Assembly: GCF_052324685.1 (NCBI RefSeq)
Contig: NC_135225.1
Coordinates: 6,422,193 to 6,486,192, forward strand
From: Brachyhypopomus gauderio
Lineage: Eukaryota > Chordata > Actinopteri > Gymnotiformes > Hypopomidae
Direction: 5' to 3'
DNA length: 64,000 nt
Position numbers and translations under genes: made by a program. Below are positions 1-14,314 of this stretch, one piece after another. The notes under the pieces are model-generated. The model made no database searches, was not told the DNA's origin, and saw nothing but the letters and a program-made list of their open reading frames with translations. Numbering within the stretch: the stretch's first letter is position 1; each line of letters starts with the position of its first letter.

Positions 1-2340
1 TGTATGTCAAATGACAGTAGCGCCTGTCACGCATACCTGGAAACCTTGGAAATGTCCAAAACATCTTAAAATTTAAAGGTTCCTCAAAGTATCTGATGAG
101 TCTGACTACTTTATAGTCAATTTTGTACCATGAAAACTATCACTTCTGAGGATGGATTTGTGCTGTAATGACATGGTGTCCACAACAAAATGGAAATTCT
201 TTGTTTTTCCGTAGATGTTGGCAGCAGCAGATTCTAAAACAATTACCAGTCTTGAAAAGTTCCTGTGAAACTGCATCTCACAGAACGAAGCAGTTTACAT
301 TCATGTCAAACATTATAGGTAAGATGTGCTTCAGTCTGTCAGAATTCAAGGCATAGTTACCGAGGAGTGTTGAGAAGCATTGCTATTGCTATTATAAATA
401 TTACGAGTGATCCATTCAACCCTGTAAACAAATGCACCAAAATGGACGATCAGATGTCGCATGATGATAACCATCATCTGACACTAGAAATGACAGATAG
501 CTGGAAGGGACAGATGCAAAAGAACAAGATTAGTGCCTCTCGGTAAGATGTTTACTCATCGCTCCGACACCCCCCCCCCCCCCGCCTCCTTAACACAGTA
601 CCTCCCACCATCCATCTGCTGGGGCCAGCGCAGACAGACTGTAATTATCAATACGCAGCATTCCCATGAGTCTGTGTACAGTGAGCTCAGGACTTACCAA
701 GCAGTAGCACAGATTCCTCCAGGTCAAGTGAAGTGAGAGGCCAGGGCGGAGAGTTTCTCTCTTTAGGCACCGCACTCAAAATACCTCAGACAGCCACTTC
801 ATGGGCCTTCTCTTTCTCTCTCCCTTTCTCTCGTACTCTCTCTCTCCCTCTCTCTCTTTCTCACTCTGTGTGTGTGCGTGTGTTTAACACACACACACAC
901 ACACCCTGACTCACTCACACCATTTCAGTGTGTCTCCGTGCTGAGCCTTTTGTTCTAAACTGACAGGCTTCTAGAAATGACCTCATGAGAGGGTGTTGGC
1001 ACAAATACCAAACACATATGTATGGTAGAACACTAATACGCACACACACACACACACACTCACATGTGCAGCATAAATTCCTTGTGGCCCATGTCTGAGC
1101 CAGACGGTGCCTGGCAGTTCTGGACATGAATACACTAAAGCTACTGACACACTCCAGCGTCCAACACCAGGAAACAGCACATGTGAGAGCAGACAGAAAT
1201 TCACACAGACGATCTGGCTCTCTGGCTCCTGTCTGGTGTTCCCCACTCACGTATTGGCTCAAGAACTGTGACTGACAAACAGCAAATGGTCTATTTACAT
1301 ATGCCATGCCTACCGGGGTTAACAGCAAAGGAGTGAAACAGGGGAAAAAGTGCAACACGGGGGAATATCTTGAGCAGAGTAAAACATCAAGAGTCTGAAG
1401 AGTCTGAGAATCATTAAGGAATGTGCAAGTTCTCCACTAAATCTCACGTATCTAAACCCAACAGGTCAAAGAAGTGAAACTGAGACTAGCTTGCCTGAAT
1501 GCCAATTTCTACAAACTGACTGTATCCGATTACTGTCCAGAAGGTAAACAGAGTAATTCCAATGTGTACGCATGGTATATCCATTGATATATACCTGATA
1601 CATCTTCTGATATATATGATATATCTTCGACTGAAATGGCAAACTATGTAGTAATTGTGTCAAGTGGAAAATTAAAAATCCATCTAATATACTGTTGAGG
1701 GTGTAATATTACACATAACTTAATTTAGAGCTACTAAAATAAAGAAGCACCATCAAGTTTTTCAAATTAAGTCCAAGACCCTACCCCTAAGCTCACCTGT
1801 TTACAGTCAGCATTTGCTTCCTTCCATACCCATATTAGTAACCATGTACTAGAAAATGACTGCATGTTCTATTGCCTTTCCTCCACTACATCCCATAAAG
1901 ACGTCACACATCAAGGAACGGACTCCTCTCTCTCCCCATTACTGATGTCCTCACCTGCCCACCCTGCGTGAACTATCACGTCACTCTCCAGTCAGAATGG
2001 AGGTCTTCGTTTCCTCGCAGCCACTCGTGTTCTCTCCAGGTGTTCAGTAATCAGGTCTTGATGATATTATTTGAATCTGATCACTTCCCTGATTTACACT
2101 CAAGCTCTCTGGAGTTTGTGCCCTGCCATGTGAATGAGCCTCAATAATTAATTTCTCCCACCAGCTGATTTAACCAAGTTTGAACACCAAACAACCTTGC
2201 TTGCTGTAACAATCCAAATCTCTTTAAAGTCATTTTAATCCGAAAAGTCCACCTATGCATTACATACACAGATAAATGACTGGGAGTAGATTCGTGAAGG
2301 AGGTGTACGCAGTAGCAATGGGGTCAGACGTGGCTCTCAC
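1..2340 (-). other. tacc2: tacc2 intron sequence at the window edge
   Basis: It follows the last identified tacc2 exon. It contains a C run (570-583), CT/CA simple repeats (800-905, 1040-1060) and no confidently supported exon. Confidence 0.55.
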
Positions 2341-2448
2341 CTGCTGCTAAGCGGTTCCTCTGAAAGCTCCTTCACTGGGCCTGTGCTCTCTTCAGCAGGG
2401 CTGCAGAACTCTGGTTCAGCTTGAAGTAAGTTGAGGGTCTCAAACGGT
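2341..2448 (-). CDS. tacc2: tacc2 exon after the giant exon
   Basis: This 108-nt exon has acceptor TTTTTCCACAG and donor GTGAGA. It takes the phase-2 carry-over AG from the giant exon to make Arg and stays open, encoding RPFETLNLLQAEPEFCSPAE and then a Pro/Glu/Ser-rich end. The order FET, then S-P/T, then PVK resembles the AFETPESTTPVK region that follows the giant exon in mammalian TACC2. It ends in phase 2, so at least one further exon lies to the left. Confidence 0.75.
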
Positions 2449-5400
2449 CTGTGGAAAAACAACAATCACAGAAAGGAGATGAAGAGGTAATCGACAGCGC
2501 GTCACAACACAAAGATCCTATCGACTATTGTTGACGGGCCGTGTGAGTGTGTGCTATCTGGGGACATGTGTGTGATGAATGGTCTCTTTCTTGCCCTAAA
2601 GGGCGTGAGCTGATGTCACTGATGAGGTCAGTTTCAAGGGATAATGGGACATGGGTGTGCAGACACTTCTCTAAACGTTCCCTGAAGACATCATGCAACC
2701 TTGTCTTGCAATACTACACGCAAGTCTTAAGCCTTGACGTTAATCTGTTTGTCTTTATCCTTTTGTAAGTAAAAGTGAAACTCTAATGAGGTTATGTTTC
2801 AGTCAACTATTGTGTGCTAAACAGTATATTGAAGTTGAAAATGTCATTATGGTCACACAATATGTATAGAAGGTAAGTTCTCTAATATACAGACATGAAC
2901 GTTTCTCAGGGCATCAGTACCTGTCCCCTGCAGGTCCATGAGGCATGTCAACCTTATACTCTTGAGTCTGACAGATAGAGGCTGCTTCTCTTAGCGCTCT
3001 GAGCCAACCTGAGCTCTCACATGATTCTTCTGTGCCTGGTCCCAATGTTTCTGTATTCAGCTCCATTACAGGCATAACAGCTGGGCCAGGGCTGACTGAA
3101 GTGTCTTCTGATGGTAATATACTAGACGTCAGAGCAGTATCAGATCCGTCCTTATCTTCTGATGGTAATATCCTAGTCACCAGAGCAGTACCAGATCCGT
3201 CATCATCTTCTGATGATAATATACTAGTCACATGAGCAGTACCAGATCCGTCCTCATCTTCTGATGGTAATAAACTAGTCACATGATCAGTACCAGATCT
3301 CTCCTCACCTTCTGATTGCTTGGTGTCATCACTATCATCAGTTTTTTCTTTCAGCATTAAACCATAATCTACTTCTCCATGTGCATTATGTGTGGAGTTG
3401 TGATCTTTTTTGCTCGCAGGTTTCAATGTTTTTAAGGCATTTTCACACAGAATTTGAACACAGGGCTGGGTGGCCTCCTGACCGGACTGGGCATTAGCAT
3501 GGAATAATACCTGGGAAGCATCCTGTGAGTTTGTCACCATGGAGACAGCAGTGAATTCAGGGGGAAATGATGTCAAAGAGTCCTGCTTCAGTTCAGACTG
3601 TAATTCACCAATAGCATCTGATGCTGACACATTAGTGCCACCTCTCACTCTCTTGACTGCAGGAGCATCAGAGATCTCTATTTGTTCAAGCAAGCTATCA
3701 TTTCCTTTTTCATATTTAATATCACACTCTGAGGACCTTTCTGCCGTCTCTGTGAGTTCACTCTGACCGTCTGACTGATTCATCCATCTTTCCTCCTTAT
3801 ATCCATTTATCTCTTCCTTCTTCTGCTCAAATAGTTTTGATGTCTCTAAAACAACTGCTTGTGTTTTTATATTTTTTGTTTCCTCTTCAGTTGCTGTATA
3901 TTTTTCAAGACTCACTGTCTCTTTGTGATGTTGTTCGGAGTGGGCTGTATCCTCCCACACGGTGTTTTGTACAGAGCTAGAGTGTGAAGGAGATGGCTGG
4001 TTACACTTCTGTAGTTCCACATTCATGGCTTCAGTCTGAGGTGGTACATCAGTGGATGCAGAAAGGAGATCCAGTTTGGGTCCCTCAGGTGTGTTTGTCA
4101 GCTCTGCGTTGTCTACGTGTTGATGGGCATCATTCACATTCTCCCTCAACGTTTTCTCATGGACCACACAGACTGGCAAGGGGGGCACATTAGTATCTGG
4201 CTGCGTAGCACTGAGCTGAACAGAAGGTTCTGCCTGCTCTGCAGTTTTGGGCGTTCCAGGAACAGATGCCAATATAACATCAGTTAGAGCAGTGGTGCAT
4301 ACTTCTGAACACTCGCTGTTGCCATGGGTGATGGAAAAACACTGATCCTCTGTGTTGTGCTGAGATTCATGGTGTGAGGTGTGTGAATTCTCATGTGTCT
4401 CAGCCAGATCATATATAGCCAGTCGTACAACTTTATTGAGGTCAGGTCTTTCCAGATCCACAGGCTTTTTCACACAGGCCTGTGATTCGCTACTAAAGTC
4501 TGGAGATTCGCTCTCCATTGCAGATGATTCTTTACAGGCAGGCACTGGTAATACTCTCAGATGAACTTTGACCTCCGTGTTTTCTGTTGGTGTTCCTGAG
4601 CTTCCTGGTGTCTTACACTCTTGATTGTCAGTCTCCACCCTCTGGTCTCCTTGCCTTTTGTCTTTTTCTGTAGTATATTCACTCATAACAGTAGACAGAG
4701 TATGTTCTTGCATACCTTTAATAATGGGGGAGACACAAATAGTGGACTCCTTTTCACATTTCTTTCCATCATGATTCTTTTCACCCCCAGCACTGTCAGC
4801 GTCATCACCTCCCATCAACGCGACGCTCCCCAAAATCTCCAGACCACGTGACCTCTCAACTCCTGCTCCTCTTTTCAAGTCCCCTTTTCTCTGTTCCTCA
4901 GAACTAGGAGAGCTAACTTTGGCCTTTTCCAAACAAACACCTCTGTCCTTCTCTGAATCCTCAATTAATTCTGTTTCTTGGGCATCCGTGTTCTCACTAA
5001 GATATTGCAGGTCTGAAGGCTGAGAGTCCAAGCAAGTTGCCAAATGTAATTCACTCTGTGCACTTTGATTTTGTGTGAAGTCCCTCTCTGAACATACCTT
5101 CTCAGTTAGGGGCAGAGCAACAGATATACTCTGATCCGTAGATGGATGAGTGTCTAGAGTCAATGTATCATCACTGCTCCGGGCTTCATTTATGAAGATT
5201 AAGCCAGAATCAGATGGAACAGTAGCCTTCACATTATTTCCTGGAAATGTTTCATCAAAGTGTTTTTCTTCTCTGGAGTCTGATTTCTCTCTTGGTTTCT
5301 CATCATGGTCGACATTTATTAGTTTCTGTTTGCTGTGTGTATGTACACTTTCTATCTCCTTGTCAGACCTCATATTTTGCCCCACTAGCAGTGCTGTGGT

Positions 5401-8400
5401 GTCTATATTCTTCAGTTCTTTCAGCATTCTATCCTCTTGTTCTTTACCTGCGCTTGGCACTTTGATTAACTGCTCATCTTGTGTTACTGTAACGGACTGT
5501 AGGTTTTGCAGTATTTCAAGTTGTTCTTGAATGGGTGTCTCAACAACAATGACTTCTTCTGTAAGCAACTGATTTAGATCAAGGTTGCTGTCAGCAGCAT
5601 TCAGCCGTGTTGTTGCTCTAGAGAGTAATTTGAAAGATTCAGTCTCACATGATTCCTCAGAGGTAGAGGTGTTGATCTCTGTTAAGGAAGTCTTAGTAGT
5701 AGATTGTGAGGATTGAATATTGAGCATGCTATCATCTGATTCCAAGTTGCCTTTTCCAAAAGGAATTTCATATGTAACTGCCATCGACATCTTCAGTTCA
5801 GTGATACTGGATTTAGAATCTGCATCACAGAATTTGGTGTCATCACTGTGATGGGAAATGACTGGCTGAGATTCAGTATTTTGCTCAGTGTCCTGTACTG
5901 ACATTTTAGCTGTCATGTCCACTGCAGCTGTAGAGATTGAATCTTTGTCATGATCAGCTTTCACCTGTTTTTCTGATGGCCTTGGTGTAACATCCGTTTT
6001 AGGTTCTCCATCTCCGGTGTCCTCATCTAGCTCGTCTTCATCCCCATTTGCATTTTTATCACTATGTAGGTTGTCTGGTGCCAATCTGGTCTCATCCACT
6101 GGTGATTCATTAGGTGCTAACTGGGCTTCGTGCAGAGAAGCAGCAGCCATGTTTCTCCTATCCTGCGTTAGGGCTCCTGTGGAGGAGCAGACATTATCCT
6201 TTTCCTCTTTCTCTGCCTTTGTCTCCAGAGCCACATAATGCTCATCTGTTTTTTCTACGGTTTCATTTTTTACGATCTCACCTTTCATCCCTGCTTTAAC
6301 ATCACTGCCTCTGCTGAGGCTGTCGATGCGATTATGGTCAGAAGTGACCTGTATTTCTTCCCCTGAGACAGGAACATCAGAGTCATTAATGAACTCCCAG
6401 TGACTCAGCATAGGGCCGGGAGCCCTGAGTACAACGGGCACTTCGGGGCTGCTGGCTGTGGAAGGAGTTGCGTCCAATAAAACAGGCGTATTCACAGCAG
6501 GAGGAGCAAGGTCCTTTGTGTCCAGAGCACTCGTGACGAGCCCTGTGACTGGTCTACAATCATGATCTGATTCTGTTTGACACTGCAACTCAGCAGTGTG
6601 GTCTTCAGGTATTATCTGAGGACCTCCATCCAACATCTCAGGGGCCTGTTCAGAATCTGTCTTTAGGTCATGCTGAAACGAGAAACTGGGGACCGTGATT
6701 TCTGTTCCTGAGGCTGCAGCCTGAGATGGCACAGAAGAGGAGAGAGGCTCGGCCGGAGAACCGACAGAATGCTGCTCCAAAACACCTCCCAGTGGTTCAG
6801 GTTCTTGTTGTGCATCGTCACCCTCTGAACTGCCTTGAAATGTTTCTTCTCTCTTAGCTACACCATATTCCACAGGCTTGGCACCCCTCCTGTCCACTCC
6901 ATCTTCATCAGGGACCAAGACCTCCGTCTTTTTTTCCCCATTTCCATCAAACAAAACGGAGTCGTCTTCCTGACACACCACCGCCCTTTCACTTCCCCCT
7001 TCGTGTTGTAGAACAAGATCCTGACGTGCAAGACATTTATCTGTAATGGTCTCTAGTGTAAGTATATCCTCAGGGCCGCCGTGAGTGTCAGTTACAGTTT
7101 CACCCTTAGCTTGCTCATCTCCTTTATGTTTTATAAACACGTCGAGACTTTCATCAGCTGCAGTGTTGTTCTTAACAATCTCCAGATCATTATCACTCAC
7201 AGTTGTCACCGAGAACGATAACGTTGTCTCCTCAGGACGTCCCTGCACAGCAGTGACAACTTTGCCTTTCGCATCACTTCCTTTTTCACTCGCACCATGT
7301 TCTTCAGGGTTCACAGCAGCGTCTCCCTCAATCCCCTCAGGCGCCCTGCTACTCGCACCGATGGCAGGTGCCGCTGGTCGGGCAGGTTTTGGTTTGCAAT
7401 TGCTTAAAAACCCCTGGAAGCTGAAGGTAGTCTCACTTACTGGGTGCCGCAGGTTCTCGTGGACTGTCAGTGGAGGCAGAGAGGCAAACGCTGTCACCTG
7501 TCTGGGCAAAATATCCCCCTTCAGCTCCCTGTGCCCCTGGGCGGGGGGGAGCCCCTTCACGTGCTCACTGATGTTCCTCATACCCTCCTGGGGTGTAGAA
7601 GATGGATGTTGGTCTGCACTCCTCCTGGTTTCCGTCCCCGTCTTGATCTGTTGTGTGTCTCCACCAGCGGTCTGAGTCCAAAATGCACTCTGCACCTGTT
7701 GACAGTGGCCTTGTATCGCAGGTTCTGGTTTGTGCACAGCGGCTGTGGGCAGATGTGATATATCATCGGTTGGCGGTTTCTCTCCCAGTACACTCCGAAT
7801 CTCGTCCAAGTGACCGTCCTCCACTGCTGGTGCCTCGCTCTCTGTTTCTACGGAGTTTAAGGAGGAGACAGGAGAGGGGGGTTTTATAGAGCTGCAGGCT
7901 ACTGTTGTGCTGCTGGCCGAAAAGGGTAAGGCTGTTTCAGCTCTCTCCGCGGTGACGGAAGTGACGAGCTCGCCTCTTTGATGCGTTGCCACCGGTGATG
8001 CCGCATTGTCATTGGACGGCTGCATCTCCGTCTTGGTCAGCGACGCCCCTTTTGTATGGGCTGCCTGCTGTGTGAATAAGGTCCACGCTCCTCCCCTTTC
8101 TTTCTCTCTCCCTTCCTCTCCGCTCGCCTCTGACCCTCCCTCTTCCTTTCTCTCCAGTGACTCACAGCTCTTTCCCTTCCAGTCACGTTCATCGTGAAGC
8201 CCTGGAGAAGAGGCAGCAGTCACGGTCCCGTCCTCCACACTGACGGTGCCTGTCTCCCCCTCCCCAGCTGCAGGAAGAGTGTCCGTGCCCAGGGACCCAT
8301 CAATGGGCAGATCTCCTCCCCTCCGATCATCCGCCACAGAGTTATGAGGCATTGTGCTGCTACAGCCCACCCCAGACGCTGGTTCCACCTCCTTGTCTTC

Positions 8401-11400
8401 CTTTGCAGGTGAGCCGATAGTCTCTGGAGAGGTTAATAAATTTAGGTGCTTTTCTGCTGCTATAATTTCACTCTGCTTCCCTTCCAAACTCGAAGATTCG
8501 CCCGTTTCCTGCAATCCCGTGTTTCCAACTAAAACATCTTTCTCTGCTGCTTTCTGGCAAGCTGTGGCTCTCTCATATTCATCACCAGTCTCCATCTCTC
8601 CTCTTCCCTCGCATTCTATCGTTTCTGGCATCGTGGGTGTTGTCAGTGGCAACGCAGAATTGATGGCCAGTGCTGAAACCTCTCTCAAGGCACTCCCCCC
8701 CTCCTCCTCCTCCTCCTCCTCCTCCTCCTCCTCCTCCTCCTCCCCGTCTTTTCTCTCTTCAGCACCAGCTCTGCTCAGAGGGTGTGTGTCGTCCTGCACC
8801 AGGCACCGCGCACCAGTTTCACAGCCCAGACAACGTGCGCTCGCCTGCTCTAGCGGACGCCTCTCCGCACTGCACTCCGCCTCTCGCTCACGCTCGGGGA
8901 CACGGTCAACAAATCCCAAATCAATCAGGGCGGTACCAACAGATGCCTCACACGCATGTTTGTCATGTCCGACCCCTGCCACTGAACAGCCGCGGTGTGC
9001 GGTTACATCCACAGATTCTGACTCGCAGGGTCCATCTGTCCTGCGGTGGTCACCCTGCTCCTTCGGCCCCGCGGTAAGATGATCCTGGTCAGGCTCTGGA
9101 GGTGGAGAGCAGATGGACTGGGCTCTCTGAAACTCGAGCTGCTCCAGGAAGTCAGGCCCCTGACTATGATTAGCCGAGATTTTTACAAACGTAGCGTTTG
9201 CTTCTGTCCGACACATAGTCGGAGTGGTTTGGGCCTCCTGCTTTGACTCGCCTTGCATTTGTGTGTTTAGTACTGACACAACTTGTACATTTGACTTCAG
9301 TGACACTGATTGAGTGCGTATGTCGTTCTGTTCCAAAGAAACTATTGATAAATCACCAGATGATGTAACATTTCTTTCTGATCTGATTTCCAGGCTTGTG
9401 CTAATAATACTATGTTTGTCTTTTGCAGATGTGACCTGTGGCTTTTCCACAGAATTTCCTCCCAGGACACCTCCTGTTTCCATTAGCGCTGAACATCTCG
9501 TGTTGATACTCGCCTCCTTGCGCGAGTCCTTGTAATCATGTGTGCTGACATGTTCTGCTACTTCCTGCGTTTCCTGTGTTTCATTTGCTTCAGCCTCTGT
9601 AAGCGTCTCTGGTGCTGACCCGTTTCTCTGTGACCGCTCCTGCAATGCTGCTGCTTCATGTCTTGACGTATCTTTGTCATTCGCCGTCTGAAATTCGGCC
9701 TCTGACAGCCTGTCCGATTTTTCACTGTGTTTTAACACAGCTTCGCTGTGGTCTTCAGTCCTGGCTATTTCTGGTTGCTTATTCCCAAGTACATAGTCTC
9801 TGAAGCTAAACACACCCTCCTCTGCACAAGCTGCCGCATCATTTGTTTGTGCTCCAGCATTTCCACGGCAACCCATGTCACATCCTGTGTGGGATTCTGC
9901 CTGTAAAAACGGCAGTGAGAGAGAACTCTCCCTGACAGTAGCCCTCTTGATTTGCTCCTCATCTTCACTGTCACTTTCAGGCAGGGCCACCAACAGACAT
10001 GCATCAATCTGCTCCTCAGTGCAGGGCTGGACTGGGTGGATTGGGTAGACTGGGTGGACTGGGTGGACTGGGTAGACTGGGTGTACTGGGTAGACTGGGT
10101 GGACTGGGTGTACTGGGTGTACTGGGTAGACTGGGTGTACTGGGTGGGCAGACATGCTGAGGGCTGCCAGTTGTTCCTGACATTCCTGAAAGGCTTCTTG
10201 GAGCTCCAGGTCCAGAAGAGCAGCCGACACCCCGCGCACTGACAGCTCGTTTTCCGACGTCGCTGAGAGGGACTGGGACCGTGGCGGAGACGCTCTCCCT
10301 GTAGAACCTGGATCACCATCGTGACTGGATTCAATTCGCCAACAGAGAAGGACAGAGGTGAAGTTCAGCTGCAGGCCAGCACAACGCGGTTCACTCCATG
10401 CACACGGCACACCACTCCACCTCACTCCACCGCACTCCATCGCACTCCACAGGCAGCGCGAGACCTCAGGCTCAGATGGCAAGCTGGTTTTATCACTGCA
10501 CACGGTGAGGACAGAAGCCTTCATTAGTGGCTGCCAAAACACACTCACCTACCCTGTATGCCTGTTGATTTCTTGCTGTCCGGATACATTTGATTTGCTA
10601 ATGAAACTGCAGGGATTACATGAAGCATTCGATAGAATGAAGAACCCCAGTGAAGTGGGGGCCTTACGCACACCGATGTTCCTGATGCTAAATCACAGCA
10701 GCTGAGCCTCTGGCCAATGAAAGTGCTCCAGTTTATTCAGGCATGTGCTGCCTCTGCCCATTCAATCACAGTGATGTTTCCCCACTGTGGTTATGCTTTA
10801 AAATGCCCCATTCACAGACAGCAGGCAGCATTCATTGGGAATATATTGGCTATGTTTGCCATTTAAAACCCTAAGGATATCAATCGTCCTTAACCACAAG
10901 TGGAAACTATTCAAAGCAATGTCCCCGCGTACTGCTCTCTGATTGGATAGTGATTACAAGGTCACCTTGTGGCACTCCCTGACAACGTGAGCCATACTGT
11001 GATAACAGGCTGCACCATGCCCTCCTGTCCTGTAATCAACTGTGACTAATACGTGAGCTGATATAAAGGCCCTAATGTGTCAAATGTGAGTAGAAACGGG
11101 GGTGTGAGAAGCATGCCATTGTGTGTGTGTGGGGGTGGGGGGGGTGTTCTTTTGGCACACACCTGTATGGCCAGCTGTATTGCAGCCACTCCCCACTACA
11201 CTCTGACTACATGTCTCCAATACCCACAATCCTCAGCCTGGACTTAATGATACCCTTTTGTGTTTCTCTTTTCCCCTTACTGTCTTTTCACCAACTATGA
11301 AATTACGGTCATTTTCGTGCCTTAGTTAAGTAGTTAATTATTCAGAAGCAACATGCTGAGAGTGTAAAAGCTGGACAGAGCTCGGTGTACTGAATACTGC

Positions 11401-11493
11401 ATAACAGCTGTTCCAAACACAGATCCAGAAAGGTTCAGTACAAGAAGCTGTAAACTAAACTTATCTACAATATATTTTATACTATTATATGAT

Positions 11494-11540
<47 letters not shown>

Positions 11541-14255
11541 CAGTTAACTTTGTCTCAACAACCCACTGAAGCTATTAATCACTTTCCCATTAGCAACATG
11601 AAATAAACCACTTAGTATATCAAATATAAGTACATCCCATGTCTATTTCTATGAATAAAAGCTATGTAGAGGTCTATGGGAGTGTGCATTGACAATTCAT
11701 TTAGAAAAAGACACAATTCCACACATGCATTCTGGACATATATATTAACAACCACAAACTCAAACACATACACTTGTATCCTGTTAAGTTGACAGGTTTC
11801 TCTAGCCACCTGGTGTGGTGACATTGACCACATGTTACTCAGCCAGCGCGAATGAGTTTCTCAGCTGACCAGCAATAAATCAAGCCCAAATCTCAGACCA
11901 CAAGCATTGCCCACAGAGGCCGTGCCTGACTCCAGGTGGAGTCCATTCCAAACATGCCCATTCAGTGGACATCAGTGCCAGATACCAATGAATCAGTCAC
12001 ACCCAGCACACATAAAGGAGACAGAGTGATCTAGGCAGCTTCACAATGATGTTGAACTTAACATTTCCTTTCACGGTGGGCTTTCTTCTGAGGGGATATA
12101 TCAAGTTGTTTCATCAATAGTGCTCATCGTGAGCACTGTGAATGTATAACCCAGCATTGGTCTTATTTATGATATACTCAAATAACTGGGAGAGTGTATT
12201 TCATGACAGCCACGTTCACTTTATTGTGTGTCAGGCGTCATGGTTTTTCACTTATGAGAAATTGAAGTGCAATTTCCTATAACTGTGTGCATCTCTGTGT
12301 TGTGTGACACTAACATTAAAACATTTCCTCATTTTATGTGACAGTGCCATGAATGAACAGCACTGTTTACATGTTATCTGGAAAATTTAGATTTTTTTTC
12401 ATGTGCTAACCAAGCTAATAAGTATAAAAACCAGAGAAAGGCTAGCTCTTTATTATTATCACCCTTTGACCTTAATGGGAATTAATGTGCAGAAGTCAAG
12501 TGAGAATGCTACTCAGTGACAAATTAACAAATGTTTCTTGTTACGGATTAGCGGAAGTAGGAATTGCTTAATGGAAGTAATAAAATGTGTCTCCTTTGCA
12601 TTGGAATAAGAACCTACAATATGTAAATCATATGCCACTGTGCTTCTATGCTGGGACTAATCCTAATATATATGATTATATAAGTTCCAACATTAGATAA
12701 CTCATTAGGTGACTAGTCCAAGTCTATCGTAATGGTGGAGGCATTGAAACTGAAAAATATTGCCAGTTCTCTTGTCAATTCTACGGGCACTTTATTCTAC
12801 GGGTGTGGAATAATTTTACATATAGACCTCATTTAACTAAATTTTAAAAAGAAATATTTAAATGAGAATAGTCAGAGGAAAATGCACAACCCAGAGAGAT
12901 AAATGATGTAGAGGCAGTCTTATCCACAAAACACAAGTATGGATTGTTCAATAAACTGGTCTTCATCTGATCATCAACTGATTAGTTACATGAGAGGTTC
13001 TCCTATTGGGGTTGGGATGAGAAGTGTCAGACACTCTGGTCCTTTGTGGAGAAGACTGGTGCACCCAGTACAATGTAGTTCTAATACATGTACAAGTGAC
13101 ACCTCACAAATTCTATGAGTACGTTTCAACATCACATACGAGTGTGTGTAGCTGTTTACGTTTACATTTAGGGTATTTTTGTACATGGTTCAATGTACAA
13201 CTTCTAAATACTATATAGTTTTAGCTAGTAAACCCACTGCCAGGTGAGCCAAATACAACAACATAAACAAATAGGAAGCCAGAACTTAGAATGAATAAAA
13301 TTGGTTTTGTGGAGATGTCACATGCTGAGTTTGGAGAAGCTAGTTTACATGGTCTTCTGTAACCCGTTGATTTTGCAACCCTTCTGCAATCCGTGGACTC
13401 TCCAGGGCCTGACGAACCGCCTAGCGGCCCCAAACACAGCACACACAGTCTAGGCATCGGGGGAGAGTGTGAGCCACGTCTGGAGACTCGTAAATGTGAA
13501 AATGTCGAAGTAGACAATGGCCTTCAGTCATGGTAGAGTTGTACAAAATGAGGAAATCTTTTCATGGTCGGTCGCATAGTATGGGGCAAGTACTGTTACA
13601 GAAATTAACATGTTCATTTACTGTAAACATAATATTGTTGATAATATATGTTGCATAACACAACAGAGATATGTGACTTTGTTGTGTCACAAAATACACT
13701 CAGTCACAAATAGGAGTAAGACTGGGTTAGAATGTAATAAGTCACAATGGCAGCCATTACAAATATCTATAAACTATATTTAAAATTATTTAGCACTGTT
13801 TTTATTATGCTCGAATAATTAGTTAATTTGCTCATGTAACGTCTTCCAAGGAAACAAAGGACAGCCTTTTCTCTAACATGGCTTAGGGCGTGCTTGTGTG
13901 GTCTTTTTTTCCCTCTACAATATTCCCCTCTATTCTCCCTTTCAGATGAAACAAAGCAAATGTTCATAAGCTAAAACTGTACAGTAATGAGAGCCAAACT
14001 TAGCCAAAATATTGGCCAAAACATTTTAACAAAAAAAGGGGGGTGGGGGTTGGTTTGGGCCTGGTATCTCTCTGCCTCCTTTTTTAGGTTGCTCTGTTAC
14101 CTCTTAGTGAGGCTCACTACTGGTGGACTGGCCTCCATGTAATGTTGAGGTTCTACCAGCAGGGGGTTACCTCGCTCACTCAGTGACACTGGTTCATTCT
14201 TCATCTCACCTGAGCCCACCTGCTCATTGCTACTCACATATGTGCACATGTGAGT

Positions 14256-14314
<59 letters not shown>

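Noticed and set aside
698..756. Possible further tacc2 exon encoding SLDLEESVLLL with a GTAAGT donor
   Set aside because: The donor and phase fit, but the acceptor (AAAGAGAG) has no pyrimidine tract and the peptide has no recognisable TACC2 match.
7085..9082. Several long plus-strand open frames (up to 242 codons)
   Set aside because: They are antisense shadows of the tacc2 giant exon, with no family motifs, and are rich in Ser and Pro from the complementary Glu/Ser codons.
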